Under the pieces are notes generated by a model, which saw nothing but the letters and a program-made list of their open reading frames with translations, was not told the origin of the DNA and did no database searches. 19,645 bases of DNA from Gammaproteobacteria bacterium (GTDB lineage: Bacteria > Pseudomonadota > Gammaproteobacteria > DSM-19610), in contig JAUXDG010000021.1 of assembly GCA_030618475.1 (NCBI GenBank), positions 1 to 19,645 on the forward strand, given 5' to 3'. The translations under genes were made by a program, and so were the position numbers. Shown here piece after piece: positions 1 to 6,649 of the stretch. Position 1 is the first letter of the stretch. Each line of letters starts with the position of its first letter.

Positions 1-1118
1 CACCACGTGCTTTGTGGAGCGAATGCCTCTCCCTGTACAACTACGCCTGGCAAACCGGGCGCGAGAGTTACTCGTCGAATATTCCGGGTAGCGGAAGAAT
101 ACAGATCGAGTCCTCATTCTGCCTGATTGCCTTATTGCGCCTGGTCGATCCCTACTGCCTGCCGGCGGGCATGATCCGGGTTCTGAGAAAGTATTTTGAG
201 GCACATGCCGGGCTGGTCAACATTGAAAACGACGCAGATTCCGACGGCGTGACTGTTCCGTTAGCGGATCTTGAGCACAGCAGTGAAGCAACATCAGACC
301 ACCCCCTGTACCTGAATCTTACTGCCCTGATGGAACAGATGGAAAAGGATATCAAACATCTCCAGCAGTGCAGGCAATCACAAAGCCTCGACCTGCCTCC
401 CGAAGTTCCAGCTTCGACCCTGCTGCGTACACTGCAGCAAGCACACGATCGCTGTCAGCATCAGCGGACTCGCGCCAGCGAAAGACACGCGGCACACGCC
501 CGGATTGAACTGGTCAGCGGGTTGGATGCGGCCTATTGTATGCTCAACAGAGGCCGCTGGTTTAACCCTGCCCTGTTTGTCGCACCGGGACATGAAGACA
601 TCATCGACCTCGGGGAGCAACCACTGCCCGATGCGCCCAGCCACAAGACACCCGCACTATTCACCTGTACCAGCATCAACCGCAGCAACGGCGGCCTTGC
701 AATCAGCTACCGTGGAACCCAGGCAGGACACCCGCGTGTCGGACAACTGGTGGCGTTACGCAGAGCCAGTGAAAATTGTACTGCGGGCTGGGTTATTGCG
801 GTAGGTCGGTGGCGGCTGGAAGCCGAACCCGGCCCAGGTTTCGACCTGGGGCTCCAGTACCTCGCCCGTGATCCCAAGCCTGTCGTCATACGCCATAAAG
901 ACTCATCAGGTCTGGGCGGCAACTATCAGCCGGCTATATCCGCCATTCAGAAACGTGGTCAGCAGCGCGTGTATACCCTGATTATCCACAGCGGAGAAAT
1001 ACAGGTCGGGGATGAGGTGACGATCCACGCACAGAGCGGTAGTCTGCACAACGTACGCTGCACCGAGTTACTGGATACCGATCCAGGATTCGAACGCTTT
1101 ATTTACGAATTCGTGTGA
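1..1118 (+). CDS. PilZ-like domain protein, 5' end cut off by the window
   Basis: The reading frame is open to the first base of the window. The first available start is a TTG at 12 with no Shine-Dalgarno, so this is almost certainly the C-terminal part of a longer protein. From the TTG it would be 368 residues. The first ~170 residues are helical and polar. From about residue 215 the chain turns beta-rich and contains N-R-S-N-G-G (residues 223-228), which fits the [DN]-x-S-x-x-G half of a PilZ c-di-GMP motif. The following ~100 residues, with alternating short hydrophobic strands and G-W-V-I-A-V-G-R-W, resemble a PilZ-type barrel. The usual upstream R-x-x-x-R half is not obvious, so nucleotide binding is uncertain. 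Neither a membrane segment nor a catalytic motif is visible. It ends convergently against the LysM lipoprotein gene with a hairpin between them. Family placement is inference; the existence of the gene is well supported by its length and codon use. Confidence 0.7.
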   Translation, partial: PRALWSECLSLYNYAWQTGRESYSSNIPGSGRIQIESSFCLIALLRLVDPYCLPAGMIRVLRKYFEAHAGLVNIENDADSDGVTVPLADLEHSSEATSDHPLYLNLTALMEQMEKDIKHLQQCRQSQSLDLPPEVPASTLLRTLQQAHDRCQHQRTRASERHAAHARIELVSGLDAAYCMLNRGRWFNPALFVAPGHEDIIDLGEQPLPDAPSHKTPALFTCTSINRSNGGLAISYRGTQAGHPRVGQLVALRRASENCTAGWVIAVGRWRLEAEPGPGFDLGLQYLARDPKPVVIRHKDSSGLGGNYQPAISAIQKRGQQRVYTLIIHSGEIQVGDEVTIHAQSGSLHNVRCTELLDTDPGFERFIYEFV

Positions 1119-1138
1119 CCAGGCAAAAAACCAGGCCG

Positions 1139-1165
1139 CCAAAAAAGAAAAAAGCCCTAACGGGC
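1139..1165 (-). terminator. Rho-independent terminator of the LysM lipoprotein gene
   Basis: Read on the minus strand, a GCCC-GTTA-GGGC hairpin (1154-1165) is followed directly by T6-C-T6. It starts 38 bases past the stop codon at 1204. On the plus strand the hairpin is followed only by CTCTCTATT, so it would work poorly for the upstream PilZ-like gene. The stem is short but G/C-only, and the T-tract is strong. Confidence 0.75.
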
Positions 1166-1203
1166 CTCTCTATTATCTTACGATCGTTGCGCCGAACTAT
1201 AAC

Positions 1204-1956
1204 TTATTGCAACTGCAGTGAACCACCAAGATAACGGCGGTCGCTTTCTTCGCCCATTCCGATAGACCAGGCACCTCGATTCCTGGCATGGTTGACTGCC
1301 GCCTCAACATCTGATGCCGACGGATTGCGATCCACATCGAATGTCTGCCCCGGATGAATCAGGTCGGCATCCTTGATCTGGTCACGATTGGCTTTGAAGA
1401 TCAGTGGCCACTGATACGGGTTGTTGTAGGTCTCCGGTTTTGCGGAGATAGCCCAGAGGCTATCTCCGCGTACCACTTCATACTGCATGGAGGCTGCCCG
1501 GATTTCAACGAGCAGCGGTGTTAACAGATCGTAGGCCTTACGGCCTTCGGCGTTTTTTATTGCCTTATCGGCTTCACTCAGGGCATTTTGCTGGCTGGCG
1601 TTCAACCCCTGTACCGCACTCGCCTCACTGAACATGAACTTGGCTTGTTCCAGGTAATACTGGTTTTCCGCCAACTCAGCCTGGTTACGCGCCTTGTTGG
1701 CCAGGCTGACAGCTGCGCCACTGTCACCCTTGGCAGCGGCATCCTGCGCGCCTTTCAGAAACTTCTCGGTATCGCGCCAGATCCAGTCGTTCGCCTTGGC
1801 TTTGGCAATGGCAGCCTCGGCAGCCGCAATCGCCTGGTCAGCTTCCGCACTCCCCTGATCGACAACCGGCTCCTTCGGTGTGCTGGCACAACCAGCCAAC
1901 ATGCCCAGCACCAGAATCACAGCAACAAGCTGCCCACCAAAAACACTTCTCTTCAT
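1204..1956 (-). CDS. LysM-domain lipoprotein with DUF4398-like helical region
   Basis: This is a predicted lipoprotein of 250 residues. The N-terminus has K-R followed by a hydrophobic stretch and the lipobox L-A-G-C, with C23 as the lipidated residue. Residues 34-155 are alanine-rich amphipathic helices with repeated A-x-x-A-x-x-x-A spacing, typical of DUF4398 or coiled-coil envelope proteins. Residues ~159-208 form a LysM module (Y-E-V-V-R-G-D-S-L-W-A-I-S ... I-H-P-G-Q-T-F) expected to bind peptidoglycan glycan chains. The ATG at 1956 is preceded by GGAG nine bases upstream. The likely role is an envelope structural lipoprotein tethering to or sensing the wall; this is inferred from the domains. 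It follows a second DUF4398-type lipoprotein gene on the same strand after a ~200-base gap, and a clear terminator lies downstream. Confidence 0.9.
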   Translation of the reverse strand: MKRSVFGGQLVAVILVLGMLAGCASTPKEPVVDQGSAEADQAIAAAEAAIAKAKANDWIWRDTEKFLKGAQDAAAKGDSGAAVSLANKARNQAELAENQYYLEQAKFMFSEASAVQGLNASQQNALSEADKAIKNAEGRKAYDLLTPLLVEIRAASMQYEVVRGDSLWAISAKPETYNNPYQWPLIFKANRDQIKDADLIHPGQTFDVDRNPSASDVEAAVNHARNRGAWSIGMGEESDRRYLGGSLQLQ

Positions 1957-2019
1957 TGGAATTCACTCCGCTAGTGGTTGATCCATTGAGACTTTTCACG
2001 CCTCTTAATTGATCGCCTG

Positions 2020-2049
2020 AAGCTAACACCTGCCTCAATCAGATGTCAA
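2020..2049 (-). promoter_or_regulatory. Possible sigma-70 promoter for the LysM lipoprotein gene
   Basis: On the minus strand a perfect TTGACA (2044-2049) is followed after 18 bases by TAGCTT (2020-2025), a weak -10. The start codon at 1956 would then have a leader of about 60 bases. The -35 is good and the -10 matches only three of six positions, so this is a tentative call. Confidence 0.3.
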
Positions 2050-2081
2050 GCAACGAGCCAGTCGATCAATGACCCGGCTTT

Positions 2082-2102
2082 AGGGCCCTCCTGCTCGGCC
2101 CT
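2082..2102. repeat. Hairpin between the two lipoprotein genes
   Basis: AGGGCC at 2082-2087 pairs with GGCCCT at 2097-2102 around a nine-base loop. A second inverted pair, GGCTTTA and TAAAGCC, surrounds part of it. There is no T-tract in the minus direction, so it is not a classic terminator for the gene ending at 2152. It may be a processing or attenuation structure, or chance. Confidence 0.35.
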
Positions 2103-2151
2103 TAAACAAGAAAGACGCAATAAAGCCGAAATAATTCCTTGACTGTTGAAT

Positions 2152-2502
2152 TTATTTCAAGGGTGTGGCTTGTGGTTTCGTTTGCTGGGCTGTTTCACGC
2201 GCCTGAATCGCCTCATCACGGGCCTCGTTGGCACTCTGCCTGGCTTTACTGTAATTACGACTGTTAAGCATGTGCTCAGCGTTCTTAAGCAGTGACTCGG
2301 CCTTGTTATACTGCTCCGTCGCATAATCCCTTGCGCCCACGGCGCGCGCCGCCGCAATGGCCTGACGCGCTTCGCTCATTTCCTGCACCGGCGCTGTACC
2401 GCAAGCTGCCACCAGCACTGACAATAACACAGCGGAAATCCAGCCTGCCCCCATGGTCCAGGAGAAACAGAATCTGAACAAACGCAAACTGTGATTAGGC
2501 AT
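2152..2502 (-). CDS. DUF4398-type small lipoprotein
   Basis: This is a predicted lipoprotein of about 116 residues. A long N-terminal segment contains arginines and then a hydrophobic stretch ending L-V-A-A-C-G-T, a usable lipobox. The rest is one alanine- and glutamate-rich helical domain (E-A-R-Q-A-I-A-A-A-R ... A-R-Q-S-A-N-E-A-R-D-E-A), the typical DUF4398 pattern also seen in the neighbouring LysM lipoprotein. I chose the ATG at 2502. A GTG at 2511 would add three residues, and an ATG at 2454 would give a shorter signal peptide without basic residues. None has a convincing Shine-Dalgarno. Its position directly upstream of the LysM gene suggests the two act together in the cell envelope; no function is established. 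Confidence 0.8.
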   Translation of the reverse strand: MPNHSLRLFRFCFSWTMGAGWISAVLLSVLVAACGTAPVQEMSEARQAIAAARAVGARDYATEQYNKAESLLKNAEHMLNSRNYSKARQSANEARDEAIQARETAQQTKPQATPLK

Positions 2503-2637
2503 GGGTAACACGGCTGAAAAATCTGAGTGCTACGCTAGCACTGAGGCGGGAAGGGGTCAAGAAACTGAAACCATCTTTGACAGGCAATGGACTGATAAAC
2601 ACGCTTGTCGCAAAATAGCCCGCTGGAGGTAACAACC

Positions 2638-2991
2638 ATGTCGAAACCAACCATGTACCACAATCCGCGCTGCAGCAAGAGCCGCCAGACACTGGAATTG
2701 TTGAGAGCCCGAGGCATTGAGCCGGAGATTGTCGAATATCTGCAAACGCCGCCCGATGCACAACAACTCGGACATGTTCTGGACCTGCTGGGTCTGGAGC
2801 CACGCCAGCTGATGCGAAGCAACGAAGCGGAATACAAGGAACACAAGCTGGCAGATGCCAGCCTGAGCCGGGACGAGCTCATCCAGGCCATGGTCGAACA
2901 CCCCAGGCTCATCCAGCGCCCGATTGTTATAAGCCATGGTAAAGCGGCACTGGGCAGGCCACCCGAGGCTGTACTGGAGATACTGGAGTGA
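2638..2991 (+). CDS. arsC: Arsenate reductase, glutaredoxin-linked ArsC type
   Basis: It reduces arsenate to arsenite using glutathione/glutaredoxin in the cytoplasm. The predicted 117-residue protein has a thioredoxin-like fold start with H8-N-P-x-C12-S-K-S-R, so C12 is the attacking cysteine. R60, R94 (in R-P-I-V) and R107 (in G-R-P-P-E) sit at exactly the positions of the three anion-binding arginines known in plasmid R773 ArsC, which argues against a mere Spx/YffB-like paralogue. The ATG at 2638 was chosen because GGAGG lies eight bases upstream; a longer frame from 2605 has no such site. Its last bases overlap the wrbA start by four. There is no arsR, arsB or acr3 nearby, so it sits in a general redox or housekeeping context and not in an ars operon. 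Confidence 0.9.
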   Translation: MSKPTMYHNPRCSKSRQTLELLRARGIEPEIVEYLQTPPDAQQLGHVLDLLGLEPRQLMRSNEAEYKEHKLADASLSRDELIQAMVEHPRLIQRPIVISHGKAALGRPPEAVLEILE

Positions 2992-3590
2992 GCCAGCAAG
3001 GCGATATACTTGTCCTCTACTACAGCCGCTATGGCGCCACCGAAAAAATGGCGCAACAACTCGCACGCGGCATTGAAGAGGTAAACGGCATGCAGGCGCG
3101 CCTGCGCACCGTGCCACAGGTTTCAAGCGTGTGTGAGGCCACCGAAAACAGCATTCCATCTCAAGGCGCACCCTACGCAACGGAAGATGACCTGCGTGAA
3201 TGCGTTGGCCTTGCGCTGGGCAGCCCAACCCGCTTTGGCAACATGGCCGCTCCACTCAAGTATTTTATCGATAGCACCAGCAGCCTGTGGCTGGGAGCCG
3301 AACTGGCTGGCAAGCCCGCCGCCCTCTTCACTTCGACCTCATCCATGCACGGCGGCCAGGAGACCACGCTGTTATCCATGATGTTGCCGCTGATGCATCA
3401 CGGCATGCTGATTCTGGGCATCCCCTACAGTGAAACGGACCTGCTGCATACTGACGCCGGAGGCACACCGTATGGCGCCAGTCACCTGGCCGGTACCGAC
3501 AGCAAGAACCCCTTGACCGAAGCCGAACAGCGCCTGTGCCGGGCACTTGGCAAACGACTGGCCGAAACCGCCCTCAAGCTTTCCAGCTGA
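2988..3590 (+). CDS. wrbA: NAD(P)H:quinone oxidoreductase, WrbA family flavoprotein
   Basis: This is an FMN-dependent, flavodoxin-like enzyme that reduces quinones by two electrons, avoiding semiquinone radicals. The 200-residue length is normal for WrbA. The N-terminus L-Y-Y-S-R-Y-G-A-T-E-K-M-A is the FMN phosphate loop. S-P-T-R-F-G-N-M and T-S-T-S-S-M-H-G-G-Q-E-T are the characteristic WrbA flavin and NAD(P)H site segments. Translation starts at a GTG (2988) that overlaps the arsC stop codon by four bases, implying translational coupling. A DUF2069 membrane gene follows after ~100 bases, an arrangement I recall from other gammaproteobacteria. Confidence 0.93.
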   Translation: MSQQGDILVLYYSRYGATEKMAQQLARGIEEVNGMQARLRTVPQVSSVCEATENSIPSQGAPYATEDDLRECVGLALGSPTRFGNMAAPLKYFIDSTSSLWLGAELAGKPAALFTSTSSMHGGQETTLLSMMLPLMHHGMLILGIPYSETDLLHTDAGGTPYGASHLAGTDSKNPLTEAEQRLCRALGKRLAETALKLSS

Positions 3591-3692
3591 CCGGCACTAC
3601 GGCGCGAAAACCCTTCACCACATGCCCCAGGGCAGGAGGTGAGAAACAAGGGTTCATGAGTACGGAAGTCAGTAATAGCAAACGGAAACTTT

Positions 3693-4052
3693 ATGATGAC
3701 AAATCGAGCCCGCCTGTTCTACATACTGACCCTGTCAGGTTATTTCGGCATCATGGTACTGCTGCTTGCCTGGTATGGATGGCTTGCCCCGCCCAGCAGA
3801 GTGCCGACTCAGCTTGCCCTGGTCGCCCTTGGGCTGCCGCTGTTCGTACCGCTGCGTGGCCTGCTGCACGCACGCAGCTATACCGTGGCCTGGAGCCTGT
3901 TTCTCTGCCTGATTTATTTCACACACGGCATTGTCGAAGCCTACAGCGACGTTGAAGCCCGCTGGCTTGCGCTGACGGAAGTCGTTCTGTCGCTGTGCTG
4001 GCTGGTGGGTGGCATTGGCTTTATCCGGGCATCGAAACCCAACACAGCTTAA
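3693..4052 (+). CDS. DUF2069 small integral membrane protein
   Basis: This is a 119-residue protein with four hydrophobic segments at roughly residues 9-28, 38-53, 65-82 and 92-113, separated by short charged turns, so it is an inner-membrane protein. The pattern R-L-F-Y-I-L-T-L-S-G-Y near the start and F-L-C-L-I-Y-F-T-H-G-I-V-E-A-Y in the middle is what I associate with DUF2069. The function is unknown. Start choice is between two adjacent ATGs (3693 and 3696), with only a weak GGAA upstream. An AGGAGG at 3634-3639 is too far away to serve either. It is probably co-transcribed with arsC and wrbA and ends at an inverted-repeat element. Confidence 0.85.
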   Translation: MMTNRARLFYILTLSGYFGIMVLLLAWYGWLAPPSRVPTQLALVALGLPLFVPLRGLLHARSYTVAWSLFLCLIYFTHGIVEAYSDVEARWLALTEVVLSLCWLVGGIGFIRASKPNTA

Positions 4053-4072
4053 TCACACAGCCCGGTGGGATC

Positions 4073-4218
4073 GGTGCTTACTTAAGCTAATGCCATGTAA
4101 ATAGCCACGGAACACACGGAAGGCACAGAAATTTTTTCTAGTTTATTTCCGTGTTTTCCGTGGCTAAATTCAATACTGTTCGACCGGGATGCGGCAGCTT
4201 GGCGATTAAGTAAGTGCC
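4073..4218. repeat. Nested inverted-repeat element (CCACGGAA subtype)
   Basis: It fills the gap between the convergent DUF2069 and hda genes. Inner arms at 4102-4122 and 4146-4166 match in 19 of 21 positions, beginning TAGCCACGGAA and ending TTCCGTGGCTA. Each arm contains two 9-base units (CCACGGAAC, ACACGGAAG). The loop is an A/T-rich segment with a T6 run. Outer partial arms, GGTGCTTACTTAAGC at 4073-4087 and GATTAAGTAAGTGCC at 4204-4218, match 12 of 15 as an inverted pair, so the element may span 146 bases. The 25 bases from 4088 recur with two changes at 19614. No coding capacity. Confidence 0.8.
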
Positions 4219-4227
4219 ACTGCGCTC

Positions 4228-4920
4228 CTACAGCCCCAACACCGATTTCACGAACGGCACCGTCAGCTTTCTCTGCGCCACTAGCGATGCTTCATCCAGC
4301 TGATCGAGCAAATCAAACAGCGCCGGCATATCGCGCGGCAATCGGCGCATGAGATAACGCCCGGTTTCATCGGACATTTCACAACCACGCTGCTGCGCAC
4401 GCAACTGCAATGCCTGCAAGCGTTGTTGATCGTCCAGGGATTTCAACTGATAGGTCAGACTCCAGCCCAGGCGTGATCGCAGATCAGGCAAACAAAGCTG
4501 TAAGTGAGCGGGCGCTGAGTTCGAACTCACAACCAGGCCACTGCAACGCTCGCGAATCCGGTTATACAGGTGAAAGATGGCTTCTTCCCACCGCCGTTGT
4601 CCGGCAATGGCATCCATGTCATCCAGACACACCAGGTCATAAGCATCCCAGCCATCCAGCAGTTCCGGCTGGAGGTTGGAATGATCCTGCAGGGAAAGGT
4701 AAGCCGCTGTGCGCCCCTCACTGGCCGCCTGGTGGCAACTGGCCTGTAACAGATGGGATTTACCCGACCCGGTGCCGCCCCAGATCAGGAAAAACGGCTC
4801 CCCCCTGCCATTAGCCGCCAGTTGCAGCTGGTCAAGCAATTCGTCGTTGGGTCCGGCAACGAAGTTCGAAAAGCGCGCCGCTGCCTTGAGTTTTATACCC
4901 AGCGGGATCTGTTGAATCAT
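4228..4920 (-). CDS. hda: DnaA regulatory inactivator Hda
   Basis: Hda binds the DNA-loaded beta sliding clamp and stimulates ATP hydrolysis by DnaA, preventing re-initiation at oriC. The predicted 230-residue protein is a single AAA+ domain. Near the N-terminus Q4-I-P-L fits the clamp-binding peptide (Q-L-x-L type). Walker A is G48-G-T-G-S-G-K-S55, Walker B is L-V-C-L-D-D (about 96-101), and D-L-R-S-R-L (about 146-151) contains the box VII arginine finger that acts on DnaA. There is no DnaA DNA-binding domain IV, as expected. The ATG overlaps the stop codon of the upstream CDP-alcohol phosphotransferase gene by four bases (ATGA). It is the last gene of a three-gene minus-strand operon. Confidence 0.95.
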   Translation of the reverse strand: MIQQIPLGIKLKAAARFSNFVAGPNDELLDQLQLAANGRGEPFFLIWGGTGSGKSHLLQASCHQAASEGRTAAYLSLQDHSNLQPELLDGWDAYDLVCLDDMDAIAGQRRWEEAIFHLYNRIRERCSGLVVSSNSAPAHLQLCLPDLRSRLGWSLTYQLKSLDDQQRLQALQLRAQQRGCEMSDETGRYLMRRLPRDMPALFDLLDQLDEASLVAQRKLTVPFVKSVLGL

Positions 4921-5474
4921 TCGGGTGGAGTACCGGCATGCCGTGCTCGCCGGCTCCAGGTGATGACGTAGTCGATGCCACTCCAGACAACGGTGACGGC
5001 AACGGCGTATATCAGCAGTTCTATCCAGTCACTCTCGCCCCAGCCCGTGGCCTGATGAATGATCACCAGCAATACCAGCAGGATCTGCAGCAGGGTATTT
5101 AATTTGCTGATGAGCGTAGGCTCGGCTTCAAGACGCTCAATGTGAAAATTGTAAACCACGGCTCCGCTTACGATCACCACGTCGCGAACCACCACCAGCA
5201 CCAGCAGCCATAACGGCAACAGCCCGATCCACGCCAGTGCCACGTAAGAGATCACCAGCAGAAACTTGTCCGCCAGCGGGTCGAGCAAAGCGCCCAGGCG
5301 GCTGGTCCAACCGTAGTACTTGGCGAGGAAACCGTCCGCGGCATCGGATACACCAGCGACAAAAAACAGGATCAGCGCAAGCCGGAAATGCTGCTGTATC
5401 AGGGCCCAGGCGATGGGTGGCACCAGTAATATCCGGCCCGCGGTGATCAGATTGGGTATGTCGCTAGCCCGCAT
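4917..5474 (-). CDS. CDP-alcohol phosphatidyltransferase family membrane protein
   Basis: Enzymes of this family transfer a phosphatidyl or similar group from a CDP-linked donor to an alcohol, as in phosphatidylglycerol-phosphate synthesis. The protein has 185 residues and about five to six membrane helices. The signature D-x2-D-G-x2-A-[R]-x8-G-x3-D-x3-D is complete at D44, D47-G48, A51, G61, D65 and D69, except that the usual Arg is Lys (K52). PgsA is the nearest well-known relative, but the gene sits between DUF2066 and hda and not beside uvrC, so it may be a PgsA-like paralogue with another acceptor. It starts seven bases after the DUF2066 stop and overlaps hda by four bases. I leave the symbol blank because the acceptor cannot be read from the sequence. 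Confidence 0.87.
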   Translation of the reverse strand: MRASDIPNLITAGRILLVPPIAWALIQQHFRLALILFFVAGVSDAADGFLAKYYGWTSRLGALLDPLADKFLLVISYVALAWIGLLPLWLLVLVVVRDVVIVSGAVVYNFHIERLEAEPTLISKLNTLLQILLVLLVIIHQATGWGESDWIELLIYAVAVTVVWSGIDYVITWSRRARHAGTPPE

Positions 5475-5481
5475 ACATGTC

Positions 5482-6540
5482 TCAAGGATTCAGGCGAAAT
5501 CGCCAGGCAGATGGATCCTCAATAGCCTGCAGCACTCTTCCAAGCGTGATGACCTGTAACAAGTTGCGTTCTTCGCTGTTGATATTCAGGGAAAATTCCA
5601 CTTCCTGGCCGTTTACACGAGCCACCTGTACCTGCTCAACCGGAGTCAATGAGGCCAGGTATTTCGAGACCCGCGCATAATCCTCCAACCCCTCAACACC
5701 CTCAACCAGCAGTGAACGCACGGCTTCATCCGTGGCAACAACCGCGTATTGAAGCGCCAGCCACTCGCTCGCCTCGCCTATACCCTGGTCGACTGCGGCT
5801 GCGAGATTTGCAGCGTGCGAGGTCCAGCTCTGCTGACCGCCGGCACCGAGCAGATTCCAGCTACCCCTCCAACCACCGCTGGTTCCTGAGTGGCCCAATT
5901 TGCCGACCAGAATGACCTGTGGCCGGTAACGCTGTGAAGCCGCTTCCAGGGAACCGACAAAACCACCCCAGACGTCGGTAAACTGCACCGCACGCTGGTC
6001 CTCAAGGTCCATCAGCGGCAGGGTAAGCGGCAAACCCCGCTGGTAAGCCGCCCGGGACAGGCTACGGGCCACGTCGCCTCCCGAGTCGTCGGAAACCAGG
6101 TATCGCCGGCCGCGGTCATCGATCGCCAGCCACAGCAGCACGTCAGGCCGTTCACTCCCCCAGTACGGCAAGCCGGCCTCACGTACCTCCCTGGCCAGCG
6201 CCACGCCGTCGAACTGCACCCACAGCCTCAACTGTTTCGACTGGCCCGGCGTCTCCGCCGGAATTTCACGAAACCTGAACTGTTGCGCGAAACGACTGGG
6301 ATTTTTAAACAGCGGCCTGAGCGACGGATTGCTCAGCGAGTCGGCACTGCCGGTAACACGCACCAGTACCTGCCCCAGCGCCTGACCCAGCGCGGCATCG
6401 CGTGAGCCGGGGTCGCGGCCGGCAGCGGCCACCTCGACCTGGAACAGGTCGTCCACACGCGCCGCTTGAGCCGTCACCGAGACCAGCAACAGAGCAAACA
6501 GACAGGCAATATAATTACGCACAGTCAATGACTTCATCAC
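5482..6540 (-). CDS. DUF2066 exported protein
   Basis: This is a 352-residue protein with a cleavable signal peptide: M-M-K-S, then a hydrophobic core, then V-T-A-Q-A before A-R-V-D-D. The mature part opens with a region containing V-A-A-A-G-R-D and A-L-G-Q-V-L-V-R-V-T-G, which I recognise as typical of DUF2066. The function is unknown. The likely location is the periplasm or outer-membrane face. A start three bases later (second Met) is equally possible. It is the first gene of an operon with the CDP-alcohol phosphotransferase and hda, divergent from purM with 109 bases between; that purM/DUF2066 arrangement is one I recall from other gammaproteobacteria. Confidence 0.87.
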   Translation of the reverse strand: MMKSLTVRNYIACLFALLLVSVTAQAARVDDLFQVEVAAAGRDPGSRDAALGQALGQVLVRVTGSADSLSNPSLRPLFKNPSRFAQQFRFREIPAETPGQSKQLRLWVQFDGVALAREVREAGLPYWGSERPDVLLWLAIDDRGRRYLVSDDSGGDVARSLSRAAYQRGLPLTLPLMDLEDQRAVQFTDVWGGFVGSLEAASQRYRPQVILVGKLGHSGTSGGWRGSWNLLGAGGQQSWTSHAANLAAAVDQGIGEASEWLALQYAVVATDEAVRSLLVEGVEGLEDYARVSKYLASLTPVEQVQVARVNGQEVEFSLNINSEERNLLQVITLGRVLQAIEDPSAWRFRLNP

Positions 6541-6566
6541 AAATTCGACAATCTGGCGCTACCATA

Positions 6567-6578
6567 CCATAGCTATGG
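6567..6578. promoter_or_regulatory. 12-bp palindrome between divergent DUF2066 and purM
   Basis: CCATAGCTATGG is a perfect palindrome in the 109-base divergent gap, 27 bases upstream of the DUF2066 start and about 70 upstream of purM. It could be an operator reached by a dimeric regulator acting on either promoter. It does not match a PurR box that I can recognise. Chance is possible at this length. Confidence 0.3.
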
Positions 6579-6649
6579 AATGGGTGGTGATATGGCATAG
6601 CATTGGCAATTAGCTGTACCATTACGTTTTCCACAATCTGGAGCCTGAT

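Noticed and set aside
2577..2582. TTGACA as the arsC promoter -35
   Set aside because: No acceptable -10 lies 16-18 bases downstream.
2557..3255. Minus-strand frames opposite arsC and wrbA
   Set aside because: They lie antisense to clear enzymes with intact active sites and have no protein-like composition or ribosome sites.
3656..3955. Small reading frame starting MSTEVSNSKRK, after AGGAGG at 3634
   Set aside because: The Shine-Dalgarno is 16 bases from the ATG, too far, and the frame overlaps most of the DUF2069 membrane gene with no recognisable protein character.
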